From: Streptomyces sp. NBC_00162
GTDB taxonomy: Bacteria; Actinomycetota; Actinomycetes; Streptomycetales; Streptomycetaceae
Length of the DNA stretch: 64,000 nt
Direction of reading: 5' to 3'
Assembly: GCF_024611995.1 (NCBI RefSeq)
Contig: NZ_CP102509.1
Coordinates: 682,001 to 746,000, forward strand
The notes beneath the pieces were generated by a model that saw only the letters and a list, made by a program, of their open reading frames with translations, searched no databases and was not told the DNA's origin. Each line of letters opens with the position of its first letter. Positions within the stretch are counted from its first letter, which is position 1. The position numbers were made by a program, and so were the translations under genes. Below, in pieces: positions 9,787 to 19,616 of this stretch.

Positions 9787-10320
9787 TTACATGGGGAACG
9801 AATGCACGCGCACCGTTCCGGTTGGCCAGTTCACTCCGCCATGGAGCGGTGTCCACATGGTGCGCAGTGGCATCGGTACTGGTCCCTCGTGTTGCTCGAC
9901 ATGGACCTCCTGGTCCAGCGCCTGCCAGCCGAGGCGCTCGTAGAAGAGCGCGAGTGGAGCGCGGCAGAAGAGGAGCGCGTGCTGCGGCCCGAGCGTTCGT
10001 GCATGGTCCAGGGCCGCCGTGATGACCAGCCGTGCAAGGCCCTGACCCCGTAGGTTGGGAGAGACGGCCACTCCGCCGACGCCCACCACCTCGGTGTCCA
10101 CACCTCCGATCGATAGGGGCAGTCGGAGCAGGCCGGCGTGCGCGACGAGGCGGCCACCGAGCCTGATGCCGAAATGATCCTCCTTGGGGAGCCAGGTCAG
10201 ACCGGTGTGTGCGACGCCGAACGGATCGTCCCCGTTGCCGAGGATTTCGCCCTGTTCCGTCTTCGTGTACTGCGTGAGTCGCACTGTGGTCGGCGATGCG
10301 GGTGACAGGTGATCAGACAT
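9787..10320 (-). CDS. GNAT family N-acetyltransferase
   Basis: The 177-residue product begins MSDHLSPASPTTVRL and has a GNAT core with VGVGGVAVSPNLRGQGLARL, in which the acetyl-CoA loop motif NLRGQGLA is very clear. A later segment (LFCRAPLALFYERLGW) matches the usual GNAT motif B. It probably acetylates a small molecule such as an antibiotic or polyamine, but no specificity is visible. The ATG at 10320 is preceded by GTGAGG, and longer in-frame extensions have shadow-like composition. It is unrelated in sequence to the neighbouring acetyltransferase beyond the shared fold. Confidence 0.8.
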   Translation of the reverse strand: MSDHLSPASPTTVRLTQYTKTEQGEILGNGDDPFGVAHTGLTWLPKEDHFGIRLGGRLVAHAGLLRLPLSIGGVDTEVVGVGGVAVSPNLRGQGLARLVITAALDHARTLGPQHALLFCRAPLALFYERLGWQALDQEVHVEQHEGPVPMPLRTMWTPLHGGVNWPTGTVRVHSFPM

Positions 10321-10582
10321 CCTCACATGATCCCTTTTATGCCACTCCGCGCCAACAGAAACACTCAGCCGACCAGCTGAAGGCACACGGACAGGTCGCC
10401 CACCCCTTGGCTCTGACGGGCGATCAGGGCCCTGTCCTTGGTGCCCGCCTGCAGGGCATGCCGTTCGACGCTGTCTCGAGCTGCCCCCTTCTTCTGGAAA
10501 GCACCTCAGGGTCAAAACGCGTCAGGCCTGGGCTGGGGAGTGTGCAGGCAGGACTGGACTCACAGGCGCGGCATCAGGTCGG

Positions 10583-11476
10583 TCAGCGGAAATGCCTTCG
10601 CGTCTTCAGGGGGCGCGACAAGTGCAGCGTCGTGTGGAAGTAGCCGTCGGTCTCCTTCCCGTATGGGTCATCGCCGGCCGCGGTCACCGCTTGGACGGCG
10701 TATCGCTGTTCGTCCGCGTCTGTGAAGCGTCGTTGCCGGAACGTGTGCGTGGTGGCCTTCTCGGTGACCAGGCCGTTCGCAGCCAGGCATGTGGCGATGG
10801 ACTCATAGGAGGTGGTACGGAGCACGAAGGCCGCGACCCACACCGGGTCTTGGGCAAAGGCCAGGATCGGTTGGAAGGTGCGGGGGGACAGGAAGGTAGC
10901 CCCTCCGGTGATCGTGATCAGCCGGGCGTGCCGCGCGGCGCGAAGCAGAGACGGAGAGGGAGGCGCGGTTTCGAGATTCTCAGCGAAGCCTTGTTCCAGC
11001 AGACCGACCTCGCATGCGTAGGAGATGGCGTTCGTGGCCACGTCCAGTCCGATCACCTGGGCCGGATCTTGGCGCCGGCGAGCCGCGTAGTAGCTGCGGT
11101 CCCATTCGATCAGTTCGGCTGTAGTGAGCGCAGTGGCCTGAGGCGAGGTGTAGTGGGCATAGAGGTCGTCCAGTGTCACCTCGTGGTTGAGGAGGGCGGC
11201 GTTGATTCCGTAGGAGCAGCAGATGTCCAGCACGGTCACCGGTCGTTGCCCCGCGCGGACTGTACCCGTGCGGGCCGCAACCGCCCGCCGGAAGACGCTC
11301 TGTCCGTGATGGGGTGCCTGGTATTCCAGGGGGCCCAATGACCGGAAGTAGGCCCGAGGATCCGGCTGGTCGTAGATGTCGTCGAACGCCGTCATACCCT
11401 CCGGGACGGGGATCTCCGATGCCTGCGAGCCGTCGGCGGCGACGTTGCCATGACCCCTGTTCCGCATCCCGCTCAT
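10583..11476 (-). CDS. SAM-dependent methyltransferase-like protein
   Basis: The 297-residue protein has a Rossmann-like entry motif VTVLDICCSYGINAALL (about residues 80-96), which fits motif I of class I SAM-dependent methyltransferases, though with Cys-Cys-Ser in place of the usual glycines. Later segments (AQVIGLDVATNAISYA and ARLITITGGATFLSPRTF) fit strands 2 and 4. The substrate is unknown. The ATG at 11476 is supported by an excellent GAGGAGGA Shine-Dalgarno sequence, so the longer in-frame extension should be ignored. The gene stands alone. Confidence 0.7.
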   Translation of the reverse strand: MSGMRNRGHGNVAADGSQASEIPVPEGMTAFDDIYDQPDPRAYFRSLGPLEYQAPHHGQSVFRRAVAARTGTVRAGQRPVTVLDICCSYGINAALLNHEVTLDDLYAHYTSPQATALTTAELIEWDRSYYAARRRQDPAQVIGLDVATNAISYACEVGLLEQGFAENLETAPPSPSLLRAARHARLITITGGATFLSPRTFQPILAFAQDPVWVAAFVLRTTSYESIATCLAANGLVTEKATTHTFRQRRFTDADEQRYAVQAVTAAGDDPYGKETDGYFHTTLHLSRPLKTRRHFR

Positions 11477-12339
11477 GCCGGTCCTCCTCGTACAGCTCAG
11501 GTCCGCTATCCGGTCAGAGTCGGTGACCCGGGGCGGTACGGGAAGACGACAGGCAGGAAACCAGCCACGCGCCGCAACAGGCCGGGAGAGGATCGAACGC
11601 CCCGGTGCCCGTGCCCCCAGCGGTCTGTTGATCGTCGACTCCCCATGGTCCGAGGACCACGGGCGCGAGATCGTGGCCCGCATTCCCCCCGTACCTACCG
11701 CGTCGAGGCGGCTTGGACGGAGGCGCCGTACGAGCATGGCGGCGAGTACTTCGACGGACGGAAAGGTGCCGCCACCCGGCTGCGCGTCAGTGCCGACCCG
11801 ATGGTTGTCTGGGAGGCGGGTGCAGGAGTGACCCCGACGACATCGGGGATGCGGACATCGCGGCAGCCGGGTTCCACTCTGACAACGATGCCACCGGAGC
11901 CATTGCCGATGCCGAGGCCTGGGCGGTGCTGACAGCGCCGTTCCACCGCTTCCGACGGGCCCAGGAATCAACCCCGGGCGCAGCGCCTGGCCCGGACCGG
12001 GACACCGAGGACCTGTGCGGCGGCTGGTTCGAGAAGAGCAGCAACGAGGGGTTGAAGGCCGACCTCATCGCGTTCGACGTCGCCGAGGGACGGGCCCCGA
12101 TCCGGATCGGACGTACCCGGACCGGCACCGTTGCCTCGATCATCGTGCCAGGCCAAATGGCCACCAGCCCCCTCGCCCGAGCACCGAGGTTGCCCAGGCA
12201 CCCTCGGCGAAGCCGGCACCGGGGACAACAAAGCACCGTTCCGGGTGATGGAGCTGATCCGAGGCGAGGGCATGGACGCGACGCTCTGGCCACGCACCCG
12301 GACGGGGCGCCCGGCGCCCTGGTAAGCCTCCGAACTAGC
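11477..12339. other. Long stretch without an assignable gene
   Basis: There are several overlapping frames on both strands but none with a ribosome-binding site or recognisable domain. Plus-strand patches near 11700-11790 (PYEHGGEYFDGRKGAATRL) and 12030-12160 (GLKADLIAFDVAEGRAPIRI) look protein-like but lie in different frames. This suggests a degraded gene, or one broken by base-call errors. I could not reconstruct it. Confidence 0.3.
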
Positions 12340-13200
12340 TCAGGAGGTGTACACCACGATGAAATCGCCGCGGGGCTGTGAGCCCGGTTGTCCCGCAGTC
12401 TCGGCGAGCGCCTTGCGCAGTGTGCGCAGATGCGCGGCGGTGAGCTGAAGCGGAGGCTCGTCCGGCTGGTAGGTGGTGCCACGGGGGTAGTCGGTGTCCG
12501 CAACGGTGGTCATCTCGATGTGGCAGCCAAGGACGTGGGTGACCGGCCGGGTCGCGCAGAAGTTCAGGAGTCGGTCCACGGTCTCGGCGTACGCGGCCCG
12601 GTCTTCCACATAGAGCCGCCCGGGGTAGAGGGAGTCGCCGGTCAGCAGCAGGCCCGTGTGCCGGTCGTAGAACACCAGGGCCGCTGAGTGGTGTCCAGGG
12701 CCGGGGACGAGGTCGAGGATCCGCCCGCCCAGGTCCAGTTCGGCCGTACGGTGCGGCCAGCCGCCGAGCCCGAAGTGGGCCGTGACCTCGTCCAGGCCGT
12801 GGCCGACGACCGTGGTGCCGGGCCTGTCGGTGAACTGCCCGTCGGCCGCGATGTGGTCGCCGTGGCCGTGGGTGTGGGCAACCGTCAGCCCGTACTGCGC
12901 GCGGGGATTGCGCATCAGCCAGTCCTCGATCAGTGCGTCGACCGTCGCACGCAGCGGAAAGTGGCCGGGGTCGGAGGTGGCGCCGGTGTCGATGAGCAGC
13001 GCGCTCTCGTTCCCGAAGAGGAGGAAGAGGAAGGGTGCCTCGTAGTGCACGGACTTGTTCTGGCGCAGGATCACCGTGTTTTCGGTGTACGCGTGAATCT
13101 GGATCTCCGGGGCGGGATCGTGCTTGGGCGATGGCCAGCCCGCGTGCCACACGACGTCCAGGCTGCCGGCGACCGGGATGTCAGCAAGAAAATCGATCAC
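12340..13200 (-). CDS. MBL-fold metallo-hydrolase
   Basis: The 286-residue cytosolic protein carries the metallo-beta-lactamase zinc motif HTHGHGDH (about residues 109-116), preceded by LLIDTGAT. The later metal ligands fit PGPGHHSAALVFYD and TGDSLYPGRLYVED. The pattern is closest to glyoxalase II-like and quorum-quenching-type hydrolases, so an ester or thioester hydrolase is likely, but the substrate is unknown. Translation starts at GTG 13200, since the frame opens there. The first 40 residues look like a beta-rich N-terminal extension. No operon partner is visible. Confidence 0.85.
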   Translation of the reverse strand: MIDFLADIPVAGSLDVVWHAGWPSPKHDPAPEIQIHAYTENTVILRQNKSVHYEAPFLFLLFGNESALLIDTGATSDPGHFPLRATVDALIEDWLMRNPRAQYGLTVAHTHGHGDHIAADGQFTDRPGTTVVGHGLDEVTAHFGLGGWPHRTAELDLGGRILDLVPGPGHHSAALVFYDRHTGLLLTGDSLYPGRLYVEDRAAYAETVDRLLNFCATRPVTHVLGCHIEMTTVADTDYPRGTTYQPDEPPLQLTAAHLRTLRKALAETAGQPGSQPRGDFIVVYTS

Positions 13201-13449
13201 GGGTCCAACCTATCGCCATGGTGCGGGCCCCTGCGGGACGGGCGGCGTGCCTGTGACTGAACCACCGTGTCCGGACGGCGCCGGTGGCGTCGTCCGGGGA
13301 CGTGCACGATCCGTCCCCGGCGGAGCGCGCTGAGGGCCCTGCCGCGCCCGGCCAGGGGCCCGTCGCTCCCGTCCAACCTGGGCGGCGAACGTCAGGCGCA
13401 GGCGAGTCCGGCCTGCATGCCGCAGGCCAGGGGTCGGTAGGGTGATGAG

Positions 13450-14013
13450 GTGTCTACGCTGCCTCTGATCCTCTTGCTGTCCGGAAGCCTGCGGGCTGGT
13501 TCCTCCAACGAAGCGGTACTCAGCACTGCGCGTGCGGTAGCCCCCTCTCACGTGCGCACCGTCGTTTACGAGGGGTTGGCTGCGCTTCCGCACTTCAATC
13601 CCGACGATGACACCGATCCTCTACCGGCTCCCGTTGCCGAGCTTCGCGCGGCGATTGGCGAGGCGGCAGCGGTGTTGATCTGCACTCCGGAGTATGCGGG
13701 CACTCTCCCAGGCTCGTTCAAGAACCTGCTCGACTGGACGGTCGGCGGCTCCGAGATCTGCGACAAGCCCACGGCCTGGGTGAACACCGCTGCCCCCGGG
13801 CGTGGTCAGGGTGCGGAGGCTACGCTGCGCCTGGTGCTCGGCTACACAGGCGCTGCCATCGTGGAATCGGCCTGCGCCAGTATTCCGGTGTCCTCCCAGA
13901 TGGTCGGCATGGACGGGCTCATCACCGACCCGGAGGTGCGTGAGCAGATCGGCAAGGTTCTCGTCCTGCTGTCGGAAGCGTGCGAAGAGGTCACAGAACT
14001 CGACCGGGGGTAG
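13450..14013 (+). CDS. NADPH-dependent FMN reductase family protein
   Basis: The 187-residue flavodoxin-fold protein has the phosphate-binding loop LLLSGSLRAGSSNEAVL at its N-terminus and the family motif TPEYAGTLPGSFKNLLDW (about residues 78-95). Members reduce FMN, quinones, chromate or azo compounds with NAD(P)H. Translation starts at GTG 13450. It is convergent with a decayed MmyB-type regulator downstream; such regulators often control flanking NAD(P)H-dependent oxidoreductases in streptomycetes, so the pair may once have been a regulatory unit. Confidence 0.85.
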   Translation: MSTLPLILLLSGSLRAGSSNEAVLSTARAVAPSHVRTVVYEGLAALPHFNPDDDTDPLPAPVAELRAAIGEAAAVLICTPEYAGTLPGSFKNLLDWTVGGSEICDKPTAWVNTAAPGRGQGAEATLRLVLGYTGAAIVESACASIPVSSQMVGMDGLITDPEVREQIGKVLVLLSEACEEVTELDRG

Positions 14014-14015
14014 CG

Positions 14016-14360
14016 TCCGTCGACTGGCGGGGTGCACAGGAGCACACGCTGGTGCCCGTCCGGGGCGGGCGGGACCTGGCAGTCCAGCTCGACCGGGCCG
14101 ATCAGCGGGTGCACGACGCGCATGTGCGATGCCCGGCGTACGGAGACCTCGTGCAGGTCCCGAGGGCGGCGAGCTCCTCGCCGCCCTCCAGGAGCCGCTC
14201 CACCAAGCGTGTCGCAGCCGGGTCGCCGGCCCGTCGGCCGACGGCCGCCCGCAGGTCCGCCACGTGCACGGCTATCGCAGTCGTGCCCCTCCGGCGGGTA
14301 GGCGGCGCGCCGGGCATGGTCGGCGAACCGGCGCCAGACCACATGGATCCAGCCGCTCAG
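14016..14360 (-). pseudogene. Relic of an MmyB-type helix-turn-helix regulator (C-terminal ligand domain)
   Basis: Reverse-strand pieces in three frames add up to the C-terminal domain of MmyB-like Xre regulators: VWRRFADHARRAAY, then VADLRAAVGRRAGDPAATRL with LLEGGEELAAL, then HEVSVRRASHMRVVHPLIG and VELDCQV. The N-terminal helix-turn-helix domain, which needs roughly 250 bp, does not fit in the space before lstF. It is therefore a truncated, frameshifted relic rather than a simple base-call error. Confidence 0.6.
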
Positions 14361-14554
14361 GACCGCCGCACCCACAACACCCTTCTGAAACACGGGAGCG
14401 CGGACGAGCCTCGACCACCACGACAGGACCGGAAGTATCGGCCGACAACACCAGCAGCCCTGCCAAGTGCGGTAATGGTTCCGACAGTTCGACCTCCTGG
14501 AGCTCCGTCCGGAATCCCCCGCGTACGCCACACAGGTACGGCTGCGATGCAGCG

Positions 14555-15295
14555 TCAGGACCGCGAGCAGCTGCGCGAGCCCGCCGGTGTCCCACCCGGT
14601 GGCGAAGCCGGTGAGGACAGCCGGAGCAGCGCCCGGGCGACCTCGGGAGCATGAGCCGCGAACAGGCCGAGGTCGGTGGCACGGGTGTAGGCGGGGTGGT
14701 CGGAAAAGGCGGCGAGCCGGTCCAGGGCGCGCAGGCCGTAGTACGCGGACGGCTCCGCCGCCGCGCGGGGTGCGGGGTGCGCGGTTCCGGCTGCGACGGA
14801 CGGGAGGATCTGCTCGAACAAGGCGCGGCAGGCTCGGACTCCGCGGAGCATGACCTGGTGGTAGCGGTCCTCGGGCCCTAGGGGGAAACGGTGTTCGGCC
14901 AGGACCGGACCGGTGTCGATGCCGGCGTCGACCTCGTGGGCGGTGGCTCCGTACTCCGTGTCGCCGTGGAGGACGGCGAACAGGACGGCTATGGAGGGGA
15001 GTCCGCGGTGCCGGGGCAGCAGTCCGTTGTGGATGTTGAGGATGCGCAGGCCCTCGGACCGCAGCAGCGGCTCGCGGAAGATCTGCCGGTTGTTGAGGGA
15101 CCAGACGATGCCATCGGTGCAGGCCCGGGCCAACGTGCCGGCGTGGTCGTTGACGTCCGCCGCCGCCAGGTGGGGCGCCTCGGCGGGCGCGGCATCCAGC
15201 GGGTCGGCGGAGCAGACCAGGTCGACCGGATGGCCTCGGGTGGCCGCATGGGTGACGGCGCGGCGCAGCAGGGCTCCCTCTCCGACGAAGATCAT
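14555..15295 (-). CDS. lstF: Formyltransferase of a lipstatin-type beta-lactone pathway
   Basis: The 246-residue protein belongs to the methionyl-tRNA formyltransferase-like fold that uses 10-formyl-tetrahydrofolate. The catalytic segment reads [19 protein letters not shown], with the Asn-Ile-His and LLP...G elements of the family, followed by [17 protein letters not shown], which contains the catalytic Asp. It is shorter than Fmt because it lacks the tRNA-binding C-terminal domain, as expected for natural-product formyltransferases. It is the last gene of the operon; its ATG at 15295 overlaps the lstE stop (ATGA). By comparison with the Streptomyces toxytricini cluster it would formylate the amino group of the amino acid ester side chain (N-formyl-leucine in lipstatin). 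Confidence 0.82.
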   Translation of the reverse strand: MIFVGEGALLRRAVTHAATRGHPVDLVCSADPLDAAPAEAPHLAAADVNDHAGTLARACTDGIVWSLNNRQIFREPLLRSEGLRILNIHNGLLPRHRGLPSIAVLFAVLHGDTEYGATAHEVDAGIDTGPVLAEHRFPLGPEDRYHQVMLRGVRACRALFEQILPSVAAGTAHPAPRAAAEPSAYYGLRALDRLAAFSDHPAYTRATDLGLFAAHAPEVARALLRLSSPASPPGGTPAGSRSCSRS

Positions 15296-18200
15296 GCGGC
15301 GGCCTCCTCTCGGGCGGCGGCCAGCCGCGAACAGACCTGCTCGAGCGTCAGGTTCCCTACCAGGCAGTCGAGGCCGCTGGTGAACCACTGGGCCTGGCCG
15401 GGGCTCAGCAGGTCGGAGGAGACGGCGGTGAGCATCTCGACGAGGGCCAGGGAATCGCCGCCCAGGACGTGGAAGTCGGAGTCCGCCGACAGCAGCGTGC
15501 CGTCAACGCCGAGGATGGCCGCCCAGTGATGCCTGACACGCGCCTCCACACTGTCCGCCGGGGGTGCGGCGGACTGCGTGGTACGGGTGAAGGGGTCGGG
15601 GAGGGCGTCGAGATCGGTCTTGCCGCTGACCGTGCCGGGCAGCGTGTCGACCACGACGACATGGGCGGGGACGAGGTGCGCGGGCAGGGTCCGGGCGAGC
15701 TCGGACCGCAGGACGCGGGCCAGGTCCGTATGTGTCGCGGAGGCCTCGAGGTGCCCGGCGTGCGGCAGAACGTATGCGCAGAGCACGGCCGCCGTCGAGT
15801 GCGGGCGGCGGCGGGGCAGGACGACCGCCCGGTGGACGGCAACGTGGGCTTCGAGGGCGGCGACGACCTCGGCGGGCTCGACGCGATGCCCGGCGATCTT
15901 GACCTGCTCGTCGATGCGCCCGGCGAACTCGACGGCGCCGCCGGCCAGTCGGCGGCCGAGGTCACCGGTGCGATAGGCGCGGACGCCGTCGGGGCCGGTG
16001 GTGAAGGGTGAGCGACGGACGGCGGCCGGGCCGAGGTAGCCGCGGGCCACTTGGACCCCGCGTACGACGATCTCGCCGGTGCGGCCGATGTCGCCCGGTC
16101 CGCTGCCGATGGTCTCGTCGTCCTCGCCGACGAGTTCGACCCGTGCGTACGGGCCGGGAAGGCCGATCGGGACGGTGGCGCCGCTCTCGCCGCCGTCCAC
16201 GGTGTGGGCGAGCACGGCGACGGTCGCCTCGGTGGGCCCGTACGCGTTGATCACACGGCAGCCGGCCCCGAAGGCGGCGTGCGCGGACCGTACAGCAGCG
16301 CGGGTGAGGGGCTCTCCGCCCAGCACCAGGGTGCGCAGGGAGTGCGCGGGGCCGCCGCTCGCGGCGCCGAGGAGGGCGAGGTGGGAAGGCGTGAGCGCGA
16401 GGGAGTCCACGAGGTGCTCGACGACGAGAGCACGCAGGACGGCGGGCGAGGGCGTGCCGGGCGCGAGGACGACCGTACCGCCGGCCAGCAGGGGCAGGAA
16501 GAGGGGGAAGCAGGAGATGTCGAAAGCGTAGGAGGAGGCGAAGCCGAATCGGGTGCGACCGGTGACCCGACAGACGCCGGTCATCCAGCGGACGAATCCC
16601 ATGAGGCTGCCGTGCTCGATCTGCACGCCCTTGGGGCGGCCGGTGGAACCGGACGTGTGGATGACGTACGCGAGGTCCCCGGGCCGTACTTCTGCGGCGG
16701 CCCTGGGTTCGGCGTCACGGACCGCGCCGGCGACCGCCGCGGCGGTGTGCGGGCCAGGACCCTCGAGGAGATCCTCGACGGCGAGCAGGGTCCCGGGCAC
16801 GAAAGGGGCGAGTTCCCCGACCAGGTGTCGCCGGGTCAGGCACAGTCCGGCGGCGGATCCCTCGAGGATCTCCCTGATCCGTGCGCCGGGATGACCGGAG
16901 TCGAGCGGCACGTAGGCGGCGCCTGCCTTGAGGACGCCCCACAGGGCGCACACTCCGGCGGGAGTGCGGTCGACGACGAGTCCCACCAGGTCCTCTCGTC
17001 CGACGCCGCGCCGCCCGAGCCCGGCCGCGACCGCGTCGGAGCGCCGGTCGAGCTCGGCGTACGTGACCACGCCTTCGGGTCCGTCGAGCGCGGGCGCGTC
17101 AGGGGTGCGGGCGGCCTGGGCACGGAAGACGTCCACGACGGTGGGCCCGGGAACGGCCCCATCCGGGACGGCCTCATCCGGGACGGCCTCATCCGGCCGC
17201 GCCACCGACGGCGCGGGGCGCTCGGCCGCCGCGTCCGGCCCGGCCCGGCGGGCCCCCGCCGCCGGCCTGTCGTCGAGACCGGCCAGGGTCGTGTCCAGCA
17301 ACTCCGCCGCACGGGCGGCGAGGTCCGGGCCCCTGCCCCGGACGCCCAGCGTGATCTCGGTGGCAGTGCCGGTCTCGGCCGCTACCAGGGAGAGCGGGAC
17401 CAGCGGAGCATGTACGGGCAGCGCGTAGGCCGTGGACGCTTTGAAACCACCGCCGGAGAGTTCGGTCAGGTCCAGGCGGCCGAGGTGGGAGACGACGGCC
17501 GAGGCGAGATACCGGTCGGTACGCAGCGCCACGGCCTGGGCAGTGCGCAGCAGACCGGCGGTCACGGCGGGCGGGAGCACCGCGAGGGCCGTCTCGAATC
17601 CGGTGGCGAGTTCGCGGCCCTCGGCAAGGGCGGTCACCAGGTGGGTGTGCGCGGCCGTCCACTCCGCCCCGGGGCGCAGGTCCAGGAACAGCGGCAGGCT
17701 CAGGTTGCCCGTCGCCGCGATCCCGGGGCGGTGGCGGCGCAGGTCGACGGGGACCATGACGCGGGTGTCGAGCCGTGCGGCGTCGGTCAGGCTCTGGGCG
17801 AGGCGGGCGGTGAGCGCGGGGCGACGACCGGGCAGGGTGCGGCGCAGCCACATCGTCCGGAGCGGGCCGCTGCCGCCGTGGGCGGTGCCGAGCGGGGAGC
17901 GCCGGGCGGGCCTCGGTGTGGGCCGCGGCCCGGTGCTGCCCAGCCGGCGCAGCAGCCCGGCATCGGTGTCCACGTCGAGCGCGGGCCGGGCGGGGTCGCC
18001 CCGCAGGGCGCGGAAGACCTCCCGTACCCAGGTCAGGGCGCCGTGACCGTCCATCACCGCGTGCGAGGCGCTGAAGACGACAGTGGTGGTCACCTTCCCT
18101 TCCCCGCCGGGCACGACCAGTACCTCGCAGCCCGGCGGCTCCGCTCGACGCGACGGCCCGGCAGGCAGCACGACCGTCCCCGGTGCCGAGTCGGCGTACG

Positions 18201-18477
18201 CACCGGCGCGCGGTGCGGCGTACCGCACCCGCGGCGACGGCCCATTGGCGCTCCACATCGCCCCGACGCGCACGAGCCGGGAGCCCGGACATGCCTCGGC
18301 GGCCTGGGCCAGGGCTGCCCGGAGGCGTCTGCGGTCGATCACGCCGTCCCCTTCGACGACGATGCGCAGGGCCATGTCCCCGCGGGTGTCCCCGGCGGCG
18401 AGGTAGAGGCGCTCGGTGGGCGACACCGGACGCCGGTAGCGGGTGGCGTCATCGGCGTCGACCTGACGGGATGTCAT
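15292..18477 (-). CDS. lstE: Single-module NRPS attaching the amino acid to the beta-lactone chain
   Basis: The 1061-residue protein has three regions. Residues about 10-430 form a condensation/acyltransferase-like domain with SHAVMDGHG (about 139-147), a variant of HHxxxDG in which the first His is Ser. A linker with [15 protein letters not shown] repeats follows. Residues about 445-960 are an adenylation domain with [13 protein letters not shown] (about 607), NAYGPTE, YRTGDLG and the catalytic Lys in [10 protein letters not shown] (about 952). A carrier domain carries the phosphopantetheine Ser in [10 protein letters not shown] (about 1006). In lipstatin biosynthesis the equivalent enzyme loads leucine and esterifies the hydroxy acid. 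There is no thioesterase. The ATG at 18477 overlaps the lstD stop. Confidence 0.85.
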   Translation of the reverse strand: MTSRQVDADDATRYRRPVSPTERLYLAAGDTRGDMALRIVVEGDGVIDRRRLRAALAQAAEACPGSRLVRVGAMWSANGPSPRVRYAAPRAGAYADSAPGTVVLPAGPSRRAEPPGCEVLVVPGGEGKVTTTVVFSASHAVMDGHGALTWVREVFRALRGDPARPALDVDTDAGLLRRLGSTGPRPTPRPARRSPLGTAHGGSGPLRTMWLRRTLPGRRPALTARLAQSLTDAARLDTRVMVPVDLRRHRPGIAATGNLSLPLFLDLRPGAEWTAAHTHLVTALAEGRELATGFETALAVLPPAVTAGLLRTAQAVALRTDRYLASAVVSHLGRLDLTELSGGGFKASTAYALPVHAPLVPLSLVAAETGTATEITLGVRGRGPDLAARAAELLDTTLAGLDDRPAAGARRAGPDAAAERPAPSVARPDEAVPDEAVPDGAVPGPTVVDVFRAQAARTPDAPALDGPEGVVTYAELDRRSDAVAAGLGRRGVGREDLVGLVVDRTPAGVCALWGVLKAGAAYVPLDSGHPGARIREILEGSAAGLCLTRRHLVGELAPFVPGTLLAVEDLLEGPGPHTAAAVAGAVRDAEPRAAAEVRPGDLAYVIHTSGSTGRPKGVQIEHGSLMGFVRWMTGVCRVTGRTRFGFASSYAFDISCFPLFLPLLAGGTVVLAPGTPSPAVLRALVVEHLVDSLALTPSHLALLGAASGGPAHSLRTLVLGGEPLTRAAVRSAHAAFGAGCRVINAYGPTEATVAVLAHTVDGGESGATVPIGLPGPYARVELVGEDDETIGSGPGDIGRTGEIVVRGVQVARGYLGPAAVRRSPFTTGPDGVRAYRTGDLGRRLAGGAVEFAGRIDEQVKIAGHRVEPAEVVAALEAHVAVHRAVVLPRRRPHSTAAVLCAYVLPHAGHLEASATHTDLARVLRSELARTLPAHLVPAHVVVVDTLPGTVSGKTDLDALPDPFTRTTQSAAPPADSVEARVRHHWAAILGVDGTLLSADSDFHVLGGDSLALVEMLTAVSSDLLSPGQAQWFTSGLDCLVGNLTLEQVCSRLAAAREEAAA

Positions 18478-19616
18478 GACTGGGCGTTCCCTTGTTCGGT
18501 GTGGTCGGATGCGGTGCGCGGCGCCGGGCAGGCCGATGCGACGGAGTCGGCGGAGTGGGACGGGCCGGCGGTCCAGGCGGCGACGCCGCCCACCGCCGTC
18601 ACCCAGTTCCGCAGCGCCCGCAGTCCGTCGGCCTGGGTACGCGGAGCCGCGTAGCCGAGGTCGCGACGGGCGGCAGTGGTGTCGTACGTCGCCGACCGGG
18701 TCAGCAGCGCCATCATGTAGCGGCTCAGTGCTGGACCCGTGTCCGTGTCTCCGCCTCTTCCCGCGGATCGGCGGCGCAGGTGCCATCCGGTGTCGACTGC
18801 CGCGGCGATCCCGCGGCCGAGGAGGAGCGGTATACGCGGGGCGGGCGGCGGGCAGTCGAAGAGGGCGCCGACCCGGGCCAGGAAGGGCCACAGGTCCGTC
18901 TCCTCGCGGTCCACGACGAAGTAGGCCTTGCCGCCGACCCGCCCGGCAGGCGCGATCGCGGCCCGCAGGCAGGCGTCCACCGCGTTGTCGACGTGGCACA
19001 GCGACACCAGGACCCGCTTGCCGCCCGAGAGATCCGGCAGCCGGGCCGCACGCATGGCCTCGACCATGCGCGGCAGGAATCCGGCGTGGTCGCGCGGGCC
19101 CCAGATGCCACGCGGGCGCACGGCGCAGGTGGTGAACTCCGGCCCGTCGGCCGCCCGTACGTACTGTTCGGCGATCGCCTTCGTCTCGCAGTACTGGTTG
19201 AACCACCGCTCCGGGTACGGAGTGCTCTCGTCGATGCCGAAACGGTCGCCCTCCCGTACCCGCATCAACGCGCTCGGGCTGGAGACGAACACGAACCGCC
19301 GCGCCCCCGCCGACCGCGCCTCTGCCAGCAGCCGCAGCGTGCCGGTGACATTGGCGGCCTGGAACTGCGCGCGGCTGCCGTGGTCGACGACCCGTGCCGC
19401 GCTGTGCAGCACCGCCTCGCAGCCCTCTGCCGCCCGCCCGAGGGAACCGCCGTCGGTGAGATCACCGGTAACGACCTCGACGCCGGGCAGGGAGCGCAGC
19501 CGTACCGCATCGCTGCCGGGCCGTACGAGGGCGCGGACCAGATGGCCTTGGCGCAGGGCACCCTCGACCAGGTGCCCGCCCAGGAACCCGGATGCTCCGG
19601 TGACCAGAATCTTCAC
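18474..19616 (-). CDS. lstD: 3-beta-HSD/OleD-type NAD(P)-dependent ketoreductase
   Basis: The 380-residue extended short-chain dehydrogenase has the nucleotide-binding loop [10 protein letters not shown] (about residues 5-14) and the catalytic YCETK (YxxxK) near residue 142, preceded by the Ser in VFVSSPSAL. It resembles OleD, which reduces the 2-alkyl-3-keto acid to the beta-hydroxy acid in olefin and beta-lactone pathways. In the lipstatin operon the equivalent step makes the 3-hydroxy acid before lactone closure by the OleC homologue. Translation starts at GTG 19616, overlapping the lstC stop as GTGA, and ends in an ATGA overlap with lstE. Confidence 0.85.
   Translation of the reverse strand: MKILVTGASGFLGGHLVEGALRQGHLVRALVRPGSDAVRLRSLPGVEVVTGDLTDGGSLGRAAEGCEAVLHSAARVVDHGSRAQFQAANVTGTLRLLAEARSAGARRFVFVSSPSALMRVREGDRFGIDESTPYPERWFNQYCETKAIAEQYVRAADGPEFTTCAVRPRGIWGPRDHAGFLPRMVEAMRAARLPDLSGGKRVLVSLCHVDNAVDACLRAAIAPAGRVGGKAYFVVDREETDLWPFLARVGALFDCPPPAPRIPLLLGRGIAAAVDTGWHLRRRSAGRGGDTDTGPALSRYMMALLTRSATYDTTAARRDLGYAAPRTQADGLRALRNWVTAVGGVAAWTAGPSHSADSVASACPAPRTASDHTEQGNAQS

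Noticed and set aside
16051..18654. Long plus-strand frame opposite the NRPS gene (867 codons)
   Set aside because: Gly/Arg/Glu-rich composition typical of the complement of high-GC coding DNA; the minus strand has all NRPS motifs.
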